A DNA stretch of 64,000 bases, from the NCBI GenBank assembly GCA_943370355.1, contig CALRQP020000007.1, forward strand, positions 1 through 64,000, written 5' to 3'. The position numbers and the translations under genes are program-made. Shown here in pieces: positions 8,295-17,738 of the stretch. Source of the DNA: JADCGM01 sp943370355. Lineage in GTDB: Bacteria > Pseudomonadota > Alphaproteobacteria > Sphingomonadales > Sphingomonadaceae. Position 1 is the stretch's first letter. Each line of letters starts with the position of its first letter. The notes below the pieces were generated by a model that did no database searches, was not told where the DNA came from, and saw only the letters and a program-made list of their open reading frames with translations.

Positions 8295-9699
8295 CCTGAT
8301 CTCGACCGACCCTTGCACGGGTGCCGAATTGTGGCGTGGCCAGGCGGGCGATGTGGATGCCGCCGTCGCGGCCGCGCGCCGTGCGCTGGCCGACTGGTCG
8401 CGCAGGACGATCGAGGAGCGGGTCGATCAGGTGCATCGCTTTCAGGCGGTGGTCCGCGATCGGGCCGATGCTTTTGCAAGGCTCATCGCGCAGGAAACGG
8501 GCAAGCCGTTCTGGGAAACGAAGACCGAGGTCGCATCGGTCATCGGCAAGGTCGATATTTCCATTACCGCCTATGCCGAGCGAACGCCGACAAAACAGTC
8601 GGCGGGCGACGGATTTCACCAGAGGCTGTCGCACAAGCCGCATGGCGTGCTGGCCGTGCTCGGGCCTTATAATTTTCCGGCGCACCTGCCGAACGGGCAC
8701 ATCGTGCCAGCGCTGCTGGCCGGGAACACGGTCGTGTTCAAACCATCCGAGCTGACGCCTGCGGTCGGGGCATTCATGGTCGGATGTTGGGAAACATCGG
8801 GCTTGCCGGCAGGGGTGCTCAATATCGTCCAAGGGGCAGGGGACACGGGGCGCCAGTTGGCCGGTCATCCAGATATCGACGGCCTGCTGTTCACGGGCTC
8901 GGCAGGTACCGGAGCTGCACTGGCGCGCCAGTTTGCCGAAACGCCGCACAAGATGCTCGCGCTCGAGATGGGCGGCAACAATCCGCTGATCGTGTGGGAT
9001 GTTGCGAATGCCGACCTCGATGCGGTTGCCGCACTTGTCGTTCAGTCGGGATATCTGTCGGCCGGCCAGCGCTGCACCTGCGCGCGGCGGCTGATCATTG
9101 AGGACGGCAAGCATGCGCCATTGCTGGAGCGGGTCGCAGCCCTCATCGACCGGATTATCGTCGGCGGACCGTTCGATGACCCGCAGCCGTTCATGGGGCC
9201 TGTCATCGACAATCGGGCTGCCGACAATCTCGTCGCCGGTTTTGCCGATCTCGCCAGTCGCGGCGGTACGGTCATTCGTCCCTTGGCGCGGCTCCGCGAC
9301 GGCAAGCCGCTGCTGACGCCGGGCCTGATCGACGTAACCAACGTCGCGGATCGACCGGACCGCGAGCATTTCGGGCCATTGCTGCAAGTGATCCGAGTCG
9401 CCGACTTTGAGGCAGCGCTGGCGGAAGCCAATGCCACGCGCTTCGGACTGTCCGCCGGTCTGATTGGCGGCGATTTCGATCTCTATGACAGCTTCTGGAC
9501 GGCGAGCCGCGCCGGCGTGGTCAACTGGAACCGTCCGACCAATGGTGCGGCGTCCAATGCGCCGTTCGGCGGAATCGGCCTGAGCGGCAACCACCGGCCG
9601 AGCGCTTATTATGCCGCCGACTATTGCGCGTGGCCGGTGGCCAGCCTTGAGGCGGAGACGCCGGTCGGCAGCATCGCGACTGGGCTCCGTTCGGCATGA
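8284..9699 (+). CDS. astD: succinylglutamate-semialdehyde dehydrogenase
   Basis: A 471-residue aldehyde dehydrogenase oxidising N-succinylglutamate 5-semialdehyde with NAD+. GPYNFPAHLPNGHIVPALLAGN forms the cofactor pocket, LFTGSAGTG is the Rossmann turn, LEMGGNNPLIV holds the general-base Glu, and SAGQRCTCARRL holds the catalytic Cys. The C-terminal NRPTNGAASNAPFGGIGLSGNHRPSAYY is characteristic of AstD rather than other ALDHs. I chose the ATG at 8284 (GGAGA 12-17 bases upstream, 11-base overlap with astA); an ATG at 8266 would lengthen the overlap. The downstream astB overlaps by ATGA. Confidence 0.95.
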   Translation: MSSDLISTDPCTGAELWRGQAGDVDAAVAAARRALADWSRRTIEERVDQVHRFQAVVRDRADAFARLIAQETGKPFWETKTEVASVIGKVDISITAYAERTPTKQSAGDGFHQRLSHKPHGVLAVLGPYNFPAHLPNGHIVPALLAGNTVVFKPSELTPAVGAFMVGCWETSGLPAGVLNIVQGAGDTGRQLAGHPDIDGLLFTGSAGTGAALARQFAETPHKMLALEMGGNNPLIVWDVANADLDAVAALVVQSGYLSAGQRCTCARRLIIEDGKHAPLLERVAALIDRIIVGGPFDDPQPFMGPVIDNRAADNLVAGFADLASRGGTVIRPLARLRDGKPLLTPGLIDVTNVADRPDREHFGPLLQVIRVADFEAALAEANATRFGLSAGLIGGDFDLYDSFWTASRAGVVNWNRPTNGAASNAPFGGIGLSGNHRPSAYYAADYCAWPVASLEAETPVGSIATGLRSA

Positions 9700-10982
9700 G
9701 CTTCGTCGAGATCAACTTCGACGGGCTGATCGGCCCGACCCACAATTATGGGGGCCTCAGCCTTGGCAATATCGCCAGCGCGACCAATGCGGGCGGCGTG
9801 TCACGTCCCCGCGCAGCGGCGCTGCAAGGCCTTGGCAAGATGCGGGCGCTCATGGACCTCGGTTTGCGGCAGGGGTTTCTGCTGCCGCATGAGCGGCCCA
9901 ACGCCGCGTGGCTCAGGACGCTGGGGTTCTCGGGCGACGATTCAGCGGTGTGCGCTTCGGCTTGGCGATCCGATCCGGCCTTGTTCGCCAACGCCTGTTC
10001 GGCATCGGCGATGTGGACGGCGAATGCCGGGACGGTCTCTCCGGCGCCCGATACTGGGGATGGGCGCACGCACCTGACGGTCGCCAATCTGTCGTCGATG
10101 CTGCACCGAAGCATCGAAGCCCCCGAGACCGAGCGGCAGCTGCGCACTGTGTTCGCGAACGCGCGTCACTTCGCCGTGCATTCGGCCGTGTCCGCGCGTC
10201 TGGGCGACGAGGGGGCCGCAAATTTCATGCGGTTCGCGACGCGGCATGGCGAACCCGGTCTGGAGGTGTTCGTATACGGTGTCGACCGGCGCACCGGCTT
10301 TCCGGCGCGGCAGCACAAGAGCGCGGGAGAGGCGGTCGCGCGGCTGCATGGGCTGGACGCGGACTGCACTTATGCTGCGCAGCAAAGCGATGCAGCAATT
10401 CAGGCCGGGGCGTTCCACAACGACGTTGTCGCAGTTGCCAACGAAAGCGTGTTGTTTGCGCACGAGCAGGCGTTCGAGGACAAGGCGGGCCTGTACACAT
10501 GGCTGACCGAGCGGCTTCCCGACATCCAGATCGTAGAAGTCGCGGCCAGCGAGGTCAGCCTTGAGGACGCGATCCGCTCCTATCTGTTCAACTCGCAGCT
10601 GGTGACCTTGCCCGACGGGTCGATGGCGCTGATCTGCCCATCCGAGGTGCGCGAAAATGCGCGCGTGGCCGCCTGGATCGACCGGATGCTCGCTGGCAAC
10701 GGTCCGATCCGCGCGGTTCACATCCTCGATGTCCGCGAATCGATGCGCAACGGCGGCGGACCCGCCTGCCTCCGCTTGCGGGTCGCGGTCGATGAATCTG
10801 CCGTTCCCGCCATCGATCAGCGCTTCGTTCTCGACGATGTGAAGTGGGAAGCACTGGCAAGTCTGGTCGAGGCGCATTGGCCCGAAGCAATCGCACCCTC
10901 AGACTTGGGGAACCCGGAGATGTGGCAGGCCGCCTGGGAAGCCCGTGCTGCGCTGATGCGCCATCTGGAAACGCTCGCGTAA
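9696..10982 (+). CDS. astB: N-succinylarginine dihydrolase
   Basis: A 428-residue amidinotransferase-fold hydrolase converting N-succinylarginine to N-succinylornithine, 2 NH3 and CO2. The N-terminus EINFDGLIGPTHNYGGLS and the block WTANAGTVSPAPDTGDGRTHL are near-invariant in AstB. QAGAFHNDVVAVANE holds the catalytic His/Asp region, and MRNGGGPACLRLRV near the C-terminus holds the catalytic Cys. It is coupled to astD by an ATGA overlap. The order hydrolase-astA-astD-astB lacks astC, so a general ornithine/acetylornithine aminotransferase elsewhere must supply that step if the pathway is complete. Confidence 0.96.
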   Translation: MSFVEINFDGLIGPTHNYGGLSLGNIASATNAGGVSRPRAAALQGLGKMRALMDLGLRQGFLLPHERPNAAWLRTLGFSGDDSAVCASAWRSDPALFANACSASAMWTANAGTVSPAPDTGDGRTHLTVANLSSMLHRSIEAPETERQLRTVFANARHFAVHSAVSARLGDEGAANFMRFATRHGEPGLEVFVYGVDRRTGFPARQHKSAGEAVARLHGLDADCTYAAQQSDAAIQAGAFHNDVVAVANESVLFAHEQAFEDKAGLYTWLTERLPDIQIVEVAASEVSLEDAIRSYLFNSQLVTLPDGSMALICPSEVRENARVAAWIDRMLAGNGPIRAVHILDVRESMRNGGGPACLRLRVAVDESAVPAIDQRFVLDDVKWEALASLVEAHWPEAIAPSDLGNPEMWQAAWEARAALMRHLETLA

Positions 10983-11002
10983 CGGTCCTAATCTCGCAGC
11001 CG

Positions 11003-11734
11003 ATGAACAGGCTGCTCAATGTTGCTCGTGCGGCGATCGATTTGGTGCTCCCGCCGCGCTGCCCGGGTTGCGGCGAGATCGTCGATGGCGACGGCCGCTT
11101 CTGCGTCGCCTGCTGGACCAGCCTGCGCTTCATCACTCCGCCCTTTTGCGCGACGTGCGGCGATCCGTTCGAGGTGCCGCAGCCAGAGGGCAGCCGGTGC
11201 GGGCAATGTCTCGCGACCTCGCCGAAATGGTCGGCGCGCGCAGCCTTTGCCTATGAGGGCGCGGCCCGCGACGCGGTGCTGAAGCTCAAGCATGGCGACC
11301 AGCAGCATCTCGCGCGGCTCATGGGGCCGGCCATGGCGCGCGCGGGTGCGGACATGCTGGCAAGGGACCGCGCCTTGCTCGTGCCGGTGCCGCTGCATCG
11401 CTGGCGGCTGTGGCGGCGCGGCTACAATCAGGCCGGCGAACTGGCGAAGGCGGTCGCACGCGTGTCCGGTGTCGAACTGCTCGTTGACGGTTTCGAGCGC
11501 AAGCGCGCGACGCGCGCGAGCGGCGGCCTCAACCCGTCCGAACGTCGCGCAAACGTGCGCGGCGCGTTCCGCGTGCCGCAAAATCGTCGCGAGCAACTGC
11601 GGGGAAGGGCGATCGTCCTCGTCGATGATGTGTTGACCAGCGGCGCAACCGCCGACGCGTGCAGCCGTATATTGCTGCGAGCCGGTGCGGCCTCGGTGGA
11701 TTTGTTAGCCCTATCGCGAGTTGTGCGCGTTTGA
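11003..11734 (+). CDS. ComF-family phosphoribosyltransferase-like protein
   Basis: A 243-residue protein with an N-terminal double zinc-finger-like region (CPGCG, CVAC, CATCG, CGQC pairs within the first 70 residues) and a C-terminal type I PRTase domain. The PRPP loop reads IVLVDDVLTSGATADAC. ComF proteins are needed for DNA uptake in competent species, but most homologues in non-competent bacteria have no assigned role. The ATG at 11003 lies 20 bases after astB; the terminator status of that gap is unclear, so it may be read through from the ast operon. Confidence 0.88.
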   Translation: MNRLLNVARAAIDLVLPPRCPGCGEIVDGDGRFCVACWTSLRFITPPFCATCGDPFEVPQPEGSRCGQCLATSPKWSARAAFAYEGAARDAVLKLKHGDQQHLARLMGPAMARAGADMLARDRALLVPVPLHRWRLWRRGYNQAGELAKAVARVSGVELLVDGFERKRATRASGGLNPSERRANVRGAFRVPQNRREQLRGRAIVLVDDVLTSGATADACSRILLRAGAASVDLLALSRVVRV

Positions 11735-11767
11735 GTTCGAACCGATAAGGAGCGAAAGGATCCAATC

Positions 11768-12022
11768 ATGGCGCACGTCGAAGTCTACACCAAATTCCTC
11801 TGCCCCTATTGCTCGCGCGCCAAGGCGTTGCTGAAGGAGAAGGGCGCGGCGTTCGAGGAAATCGACATCACCATGGGTGGCCCCGATCGTGCGACGATGC
11901 TCGAGCGCTCGGGCGGCCGGACCAGCGTGCCGCAAATCTTCATCGACGGCCGGCATATCGGCGGGTCCGATGATCTCGCAGCGCTCGACCGCGCGGGCGG
12001 CCTCGATCCTCTGCTGGCGTGA
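11768..12022 (+). CDS. grxC: glutaredoxin 3
   Basis: An 84-residue dithiol glutaredoxin. The redox motif C12-P-Y-C15, the cis-Pro segment TSVPQIFIDG and the glutathione-binding GGSDDL are all present. It is cytosolic and reduces protein disulfides and mixed glutathione disulfides. A good ribosome-binding site (GAAAGGA, 7 bases spacing) precedes the ATG. Its TGA overlaps the GTG start of the nitrilase-family gene, the common alphaproteobacterial order grxC-nit-DUF1178. Confidence 0.96.
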   Translation: MAHVEVYTKFLCPYCSRAKALLKEKGAAFEEIDITMGGPDRATMLERSGGRTSVPQIFIDGRHIGGSDDLAALDRAGGLDPLLA

Positions 12023-12861
12023 GCCTCAAGCTCGGACTGCTGCAGACGACGACGGGCATCGACCCGGCCGCGAACGCGCGTTCGCTTGCTGAAGCGCTGA
12101 ACGCCGTTGCTGATGAAGGCGCTGAATTCGCCTTCACGCCGGAGATGAGCGGCCTGCTCGACCGCGATAGAACCAGAGCCTTCGCCAGCGCCACCACCGA
12201 GGAGGCCGACGTCGTACTCGCGCAGGTGCGTGAAGTCGCGGTGGCGCGGGGCATCTGGGTGCATCTCGGGTCGCTGGCCATCAAACCGACGGCCACCGCT
12301 GAGCGCTTGGTCAATCGCGGTTTCCTGATCGACAGGAGCGGTGCAATCCGCGCACGCTATGACAAAATCCATCTGTTCGACGTCGATCTGCCGAGCGGCG
12401 AGCGCTACCGTGAGTCGGCGGCCTATATTCCCGGCGAGCGCGCCGTTGCCGCCAACACGCCCTGGGGCCGGATCGGTATGACGATCTGCTACGACCTGCG
12501 CTTTCCGGCGCTCTATGCCGCACTCAGCGAGGCGGGCGCGACGATCCTGTCGATCCCGGCGGCCTTTACCCGGCCGACGGGCGCAGCACATTGGCACAGC
12601 TTGATGCGCGCGCGGGCAATTGAGGCGGGCGCGTTTGTCGTCGCTGCCGCACAGACCGGCGCACATGCGGACGGCCGCGAAACCTATGGCCATAGCGTCA
12701 TCATCGACCCATGGGGCGATGTACTGCTCGACATGGGTGAACCCGCCGGCCATGCCGTACTATCGATCGATCTTGCGGCGATCGAGCGGACGCGGAGCCG
12801 GATACCCGCGCTCGCGCATCGCCGGCCCATCGCAGTGCATGTAGAGGCGGGTAGCGTATGA
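12019..12861 (+). CDS. carbon-nitrogen hydrolase, Nit1/deaminated-glutathione amidase type
   Basis: A 280-residue nitrilase-superfamily amidase with the Glu-Lys-Cys triad visible at E42 (FTPEMSG), K116 (RYDKIHLFDVD) and C157 (MTICYDLRFP). Length and motifs fit the Nit1/NitA branch that hydrolyses deaminated glutathione, a metabolite-repair reaction. The substrate is inferred from family and from its place beside glutaredoxin. The start is GTG, overlapping the grxC stop as GTGA, and its own stop overlaps the DUF1178 gene as ATGA, so the three genes are translationally coupled. Confidence 0.92.
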   Translation: MSLKLGLLQTTTGIDPAANARSLAEALNAVADEGAEFAFTPEMSGLLDRDRTRAFASATTEEADVVLAQVREVAVARGIWVHLGSLAIKPTATAERLVNRGFLIDRSGAIRARYDKIHLFDVDLPSGERYRESAAYIPGERAVAANTPWGRIGMTICYDLRFPALYAALSEAGATILSIPAAFTRPTGAAHWHSLMRARAIEAGAFVVAAAQTGAHADGRETYGHSVIIDPWGDVLLDMGEPAGHAVLSIDLAAIERTRSRIPALAHRRPIAVHVEAGSV

Positions 12862-13319
12862 TCGTGTTCGATCTGTTGTGTAGCAGTGGCCATATGTTCG
12901 AAGCTTGGTTCGGCTCGTCGGCGGACTATGAAAAGCAGTCGCAGGCGGCGCTGATCGCCTGCCCGATGTGTGACGACACGCAGGTGGTGAAGGCACTGAT
13001 GACGCCGGCCATTCCCGCCAAGGGCAACCGCCGTACGCGCGAGCCCGCCGAGTCAGAGGCCCCGGCAGCCGATTCCGTCGCCGTCAAATCCGACCTGAAA
13101 GGGTTTTTCAAAAGTCTCGCCGCTGAACAGGCGAGGATCGAGGCTGCGAGCGACTATGTCGGCGAAAAATTCGCCGAGGAGGCGCGTGCGATCCATTATG
13201 GCGAAACCGAGGCCCGCAGCATCTACGGCGAGACGACGCCTATCGAAGCCGAGGCGCTGCGGGAGGAGGGCGTGCCGGTCTGGGCCTTACCATTCCGCAC
13301 GCGCCGCGCCGATGCCTGA
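12858..13319 (+). CDS. DUF1178 family protein
   Basis: A 153-residue protein. The N-terminus MIVFDLLCSSGHMFEAWFGSS followed by a CPMC pair resembles a regulatory-protein-like zinc ribbon (four Cys/His near residues 8, 12, 35 and 38). A charged linker and the conserved GEKFAEEARAIHYGE with a C-terminal GVPVWALPF complete the DUF1178 signature. The family is almost always downstream of grxC and the nitrilase in alphaproteobacteria; its function is unknown. It starts by ATGA overlap with the nitrilase gene. Confidence 0.92.
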   Translation: MIVFDLLCSSGHMFEAWFGSSADYEKQSQAALIACPMCDDTQVVKALMTPAIPAKGNRRTREPAESEAPAADSVAVKSDLKGFFKSLAAEQARIEAASDYVGEKFAEEARAIHYGETEARSIYGETTPIEAEALREEGVPVWALPFRTRRADA

Positions 13320-13328
13320 CCCGATCCC

Positions 13329-14783
13329 ATGAAGGCAGCCGCGACGGTCTTTGCCGGTGTGCTTGTTGTTGCGGCAGCGTGCATCTGGTGGCCGTCCACG
13401 CGGGGCGTCGAACCGACATCCACCCCCTTTGCCGCGAATGCTGCATCACTGCCGGCGCTTGAGCGTCCGTTGGCCGGCTGGACTGAGACCGCCAGCCGCG
13501 AATTCTACGATTCCGCACTCAATCTCAAATGGCGGCACCTGCTCGGCGACTGGCGCGATGCTGACGACCAGCCCCAAGGCGACAAACCCTTTGTGACTGC
13601 GGCGATTGGTCCCCGAGCCACATCAATCACCCTCGACGTGACGCGCTACGTCCAGCGCTACGGAGCAGAGTTTCTGTTGCGCAGGGACGGCGCGCCCGTC
13701 GAGTTCGTTAGCCGCGAGGGCGCAGCCGGCCCCTTGCTCGAAATCGTCCAGCGCGGCGAGTCCCGGCGGCTGTCGGCGATCGCGGATGTCTCGCCCGAGC
13801 CGAGCACTTACAAGTCGTTGGGGACGGCGATGACGCTGCGCAGCTACGGGCCTGTCCTGATCCGGTTCGCGCAGGAGCCTCACCCGGCGATCAGCCGGGC
13901 AGTGCTGACTCTGACGCTCGCGGCGCCGGCGAGCGGGCCGGCAACGCTCAAGCTATTCCGGCCGGATGTGGGCGGCGATGTCGCCATGCCGCGGTTCCGG
14001 CCTGCAACCTCCGCCGATGTCATCGCCCGCTGGACGGGTGCCGACCTCGCGCGAAACAAGGACTGGCCGACCAATCGCCCGCACGCCCGCGTCGATGGCA
14101 CGATCCTCACCGCCTGGATTCCGCGCAACGACCTGACGGCGCTATCGCTCATCCAGCCGATCAATGGCGGTCAGGAAGCTTTTGCCACAGTGGTGATGCG
14201 TTTCGCGCCGGATTGGCAGCCCGGTGACGGCGGCAAGCTGCCGGGTTTCGCGAACACCGGGCAGGGCAAGCCGGCCGTCGATGGCCTCGGACCCGGTGGC
14301 TGGGGCGGGCGGCCCGCCAATGGCGTGCGCTGGAGCGCGCGCACCGGCTTTGACCGCTTCGATCCGGCGTCGCGCGACGGGGCGCGATGGACGGGACTGC
14401 ACAGCTATTTCTACGCGCTCGCCCCGCCCGGCATCTGGGGCACGATCGAGCCCTGGTCTCGGCCGGTGCCGAAGGGGCGCTGGTTCGCCTACACCCAATG
14501 GGTCAAGCTCAATGCGCCCGGCCGCGACGACGGCGCGCTCGGCTATTGGCTCGACGGTGCGCCGGTACACCGCCGCGACGGCATCCGCTGGCGCGACCGT
14601 GCCGGCCGCGAGACGGAGATCAATGAATTCTGGCTCGACGTCTATTGTGGCGGCGCAAGCTGTGGCCCCCTCCCGCATCCGCACGAACATCGCCTGCAGA
14701 TTGCCAGCGTGCTCCTTACGCGAACCACGCCAGATTTCGCGGCGGTACAGGCGGACGTCGATCGGCTGAACGCAGCGCGCTGA
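13329..14783 (+). CDS. secreted polysaccharide-lyase-14-like protein
   Basis: A 484-residue exported protein with an N-terminal signal/anchor (AATVFAGVLVVAAACIWW). Residues about 295-480 resemble the jelly-roll of polysaccharide lyase family 14-type domains: GGKLPGFANT, a Gly-rich GGWGGRPANGVRWSART, HSYFYAL, then PKGRWFAYTQWVKLN and YWLDGAPVHRR. The first half is an unassigned beta-rich domain (about 80-240). The role could be binding or cleaving an acidic polysaccharide in the envelope or periplasm; catalytic residues are not identifiable by eye. It begins 9 bases after the DUF1178 gene and is convergent with glnD. Confidence 0.5.
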   Translation: MKAAATVFAGVLVVAAACIWWPSTRGVEPTSTPFAANAASLPALERPLAGWTETASREFYDSALNLKWRHLLGDWRDADDQPQGDKPFVTAAIGPRATSITLDVTRYVQRYGAEFLLRRDGAPVEFVSREGAAGPLLEIVQRGESRRLSAIADVSPEPSTYKSLGTAMTLRSYGPVLIRFAQEPHPAISRAVLTLTLAAPASGPATLKLFRPDVGGDVAMPRFRPATSADVIARWTGADLARNKDWPTNRPHARVDGTILTAWIPRNDLTALSLIQPINGGQEAFATVVMRFAPDWQPGDGGKLPGFANTGQGKPAVDGLGPGGWGGRPANGVRWSARTGFDRFDPASRDGARWTGLHSYFYALAPPGIWGTIEPWSRPVPKGRWFAYTQWVKLNAPGRDDGALGYWLDGAPVHRRDGIRWRDRAGRETEINEFWLDVYCGGASCGPLPHPHEHRLQIASVLLTRTTPDFAAVQADVDRLNAAR

Positions 14784-14814
14784 TGTAAATCTCGAGAGCG
14801 ACGCCGAACTGTGC

Positions 14815-17562
14815 TCAGGCTGCGGCTTGGGCCTCGCCGGGTTCGGCGGCAACGGCGAACAGCCGCTTTTCGAGCGTTTTGAGACGCGGGCCGGACAGTT
14901 TCTCGCCGGTCAGGTCGGTCAGGTAGAAGACGTCGACCGCGCGCTCGCCATAAGTGGCGATGTGCGCGGAGTGGATGGTTACGCGCGCCTGGAACAGTGC
15001 GTAGGTCAGCGCATAGAGCAAGGCCGGGCGGTCGAGCGCGTTGATCTCGACGACGGTGAAGCGGTTCGAAGCCTTGTTGTCGATGAGGACATTGGGCTCG
15101 CCGCCGAACACCTCGGCGCGTCGGCGCGCGAGCGGGCGGGCGGCCAGGCGGTCGGCAAGACGGACCTTGCCCGCGAGCGCGTCGGCGACGGTGGTCTTCA
15201 GCCGGGCCAGCCGCGGCGGCTCGTCGAACGCGCCGCCGAGCGGGTCTTCGACGACGAGATTATCGAGCGCCATGCCGTCGCGTGTCGTGTGGATGCGCGC
15301 ATCAAGAATGTTTGCGCCAGCCAGGCTGATTGCGCCGGCGATGCGGTAGAACAGGCCCGGATGGTCGGCGGCATAGATGGACACAAGCGTCGTACCGCTG
15401 GAACGGTCGGCGGTGGTTTCAACGGAAAGCGGCGCATCGCCGGCGCGGTCGATCATCGCAGCATTGACGGCCAGCGCCTCGGGCGGCTCGGCGATCCAAT
15501 AGGCCTCGAAAAAGCGCTTGGTGAACCGATCGAAGCGCTTGGCAGGCCAGCCCAAAGCCTCGGCCAGCGCGGCCTGTTTTGCCGCGATCCGTTCGGCGCG
15601 CCCCGTCTGCTTGTGGCCGAGCCGCAGCACTTCCTCGGCGGACTCATAAAGGTCGCGCAGCAGCTGGGCCTTCCAGGCGGTCCAGATTCCCGGACCGACC
15701 GCGCGGATATCGACGACGGTCAGCACGAGCAGCAGCCGCAACCGCTCGGGACTGGCCACAGCTTCGACGAAATCGAGGATCGTCTTGAAGTCGGCGAGGT
15801 CGCGTTTGAACGCGGTATTCGACATCATCAGGTGATAGCGGACGAGCCAGGCGACGGTTTCGGTCTCGGCCGGGCTCAGACCGAACCGCGGGCAGAGTTC
15901 GAAAGCAATATCGGAACCGAGTTCGCTGTGATCGCCGCCTCGGCCCTTGGCGATGTCGTGAAGCAGCACGGCGACATAGAGCACGCGGCGCGAGACGAGC
16001 TGGTGGATCACCGCCGTCGACAGCGGATGGTCGGCCTTTAGCTCGCCTTTCTCAATGCGGGCGAGCAGGCCGATCGCGCGAATCGTATGCTCATCGACGG
16101 TATAGTGATGGTACATGTCGTACTGCATCTGCGCGACGACGCGGCCGAAGTCGGGGACGAACCGGCCGAATACGCCGGCGTCGTTCATCCAGCGCAGCGC
16201 GGTTTCCGGGCTGTGCTTCGATGTCAATATTTCGAGGAACAGCGCATTGGCGCGCGGATCGCGCCGCACCGCCTCGGTGACGAGGCCTGCGTCCCGGCCT
16301 GCCTGACGCATCGCCAGCGGGTGGATTTCAAGGCCGTTGGCGTCGGCGAGGTGGAACAGCTCGATGAGCCGCACTGGGTCTTCGCGGAAGAAACCGTCCG
16401 ACGGCACGCCGATGCGGCCGCGTGTCAGGGTGAAGCCGTGCAGTTTCGACGGACGGCGCTTCAGTGCGGGGAGCCAACTCGACCGGCCGAACTGCTCGTC
16501 GAGATGCGCAAGGAACAGGCCGGTCAGATCGCCGACCTGTTTCGCAGTCAGGAAATAATGCCGCATGAAGCGCTCGACCGCCGACATGCCGTTGCGGTCG
16601 GAATAACGGAGTCGACGCGCCAGTTCGCGCTGCACGTCGAAGGTCAGCCGCTCCTCGGCGCGCCCGGCGATATCGTGCAGATTGCAGCGGACCGCCCAGA
16701 GGAAATTCTCGGCGCGCTGGAATTGCCGTAATTCGGTGGGCGTCAGCAGGCCCTTGTCGACAAGTTCGGCGACGCTTTCGACCTGATAGGCATATTTGCC
16801 GATCCAGAAGAGCGTGTGGAGGTCGCGCAAGCCCCCCTTCCCCTCCTTCAGATTGGGTTCGACGACATAGCGGCTGTCGCCCATCCGCTTGTGCCGGGCG
16901 TCACGTTCGGCGAGCTTGTCGGCAACGAACGCCTTCGCGGTTCCGGTGACGACCTCCCTGCGGAAGCGCGCGCCGCCTTCGGCATAAAGTGCCTGATCGC
17001 CCCACACATACCGCGCCTCCAGGAGCGCGGTGCGGATCGTCAGATCCTCCTTTGCCATATGGACCATCTCGTCGAGCGAGCGGCTCGACTGGCCGACCTT
17101 CAGCCCGAGGTCCCAGAGCATGTAGAGAATCGTCTCGATCACCTGTTCGGCCCAGGGCGGCTGTTTCCACGGCGTCAGGAAGGCGATGTCGATATCGGAA
17201 AAGGGTGCCATCTCGCCCCGGCCGTAGCCGCCGACCGCCATGATGGTCAGCCGCTCCGATGCGGTCGGGTTGGTGACCGGGTACAATACGGTCGTCGCGA
17301 AATCATAGATCAGCCGCAACAGCTGGTCGGTCAGGAACGCCTGGCCGCCCGCATATTGCACGCCGCGGCTTGGCGCTTCGGCGAGACGGCGCTTGAGTTC
17401 GGCGCGGCCTGACTTCAACGCCTCGCGCAACAAATTGACCGCCGCCGCCCGGCAGGAGGCCGGATCGGAACAGGTCTCGGCAACGGCGCGCAGCGCATCG
17501 GCAAGCATCCGCCGGTCGATGATGGCGCGCCGGTTGGCAATCAGATCGAAGCGGGACGGCAT
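14815..17562 (-). CDS. glnD: [protein-PII] uridylyltransferase / uridylyl-removing enzyme
   Basis: A 915-residue bifunctional nitrogen sensor that uridylylates PII when glutamine is low. The nucleotidyltransferase domain has VGGYGRGEMAPFSDIDIAFL (about residues 105-125). A PII-UTase helical domain follows, then the HD phosphohydrolase with LLHDIAKGRGGDHSELG (about 530). Two C-terminal ACT domains (LVSIYAADHPGLFYRIAG, about 720; VVEINALDRPALLYALT, about 835) bind glutamine. The ATG at 17562 (MPSRFDLIANRRAIIDRR) fits family starts; an upstream in-frame extension to 17643 lacks conservation features. Confidence 0.96.
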   Translation of the reverse strand: MPSRFDLIANRRAIIDRRMLADALRAVAETCSDPASCRAAAVNLLREALKSGRAELKRRLAEAPSRGVQYAGGQAFLTDQLLRLIYDFATTVLYPVTNPTASERLTIMAVGGYGRGEMAPFSDIDIAFLTPWKQPPWAEQVIETILYMLWDLGLKVGQSSRSLDEMVHMAKEDLTIRTALLEARYVWGDQALYAEGGARFRREVVTGTAKAFVADKLAERDARHKRMGDSRYVVEPNLKEGKGGLRDLHTLFWIGKYAYQVESVAELVDKGLLTPTELRQFQRAENFLWAVRCNLHDIAGRAEERLTFDVQRELARRLRYSDRNGMSAVERFMRHYFLTAKQVGDLTGLFLAHLDEQFGRSSWLPALKRRPSKLHGFTLTRGRIGVPSDGFFREDPVRLIELFHLADANGLEIHPLAMRQAGRDAGLVTEAVRRDPRANALFLEILTSKHSPETALRWMNDAGVFGRFVPDFGRVVAQMQYDMYHHYTVDEHTIRAIGLLARIEKGELKADHPLSTAVIHQLVSRRVLYVAVLLHDIAKGRGGDHSELGSDIAFELCPRFGLSPAETETVAWLVRYHLMMSNTAFKRDLADFKTILDFVEAVASPERLRLLLVLTVVDIRAVGPGIWTAWKAQLLRDLYESAEEVLRLGHKQTGRAERIAAKQAALAEALGWPAKRFDRFTKRFFEAYWIAEPPEALAVNAAMIDRAGDAPLSVETTADRSSGTTLVSIYAADHPGLFYRIAGAISLAGANILDARIHTTRDGMALDNLVVEDPLGGAFDEPPRLARLKTTVADALAGKVRLADRLAARPLARRRAEVFGGEPNVLIDNKASNRFTVVEINALDRPALLYALTYALFQARVTIHSAHIATYGERAVDVFYLTDLTGEKLSGPRLKTLEKRLFAVAAEPGEAQAAA

Positions 17563-17738
17563 GATGCGTGGCTTAGCGGCAAGCCGAGCGGTTGTCGAAA
17601 GCTTGGTTTTGGCGGCTCGCGGCGCCAAGGCGACGCATCCCACATTTGGGGTTCAACCGCGCGGAACACAATTAGATAGATCCAGCGATGTCTCCGCGGG
17701 CGGTGTGGACGGTCGTACGGTCGGGTATCGCGATTCGA

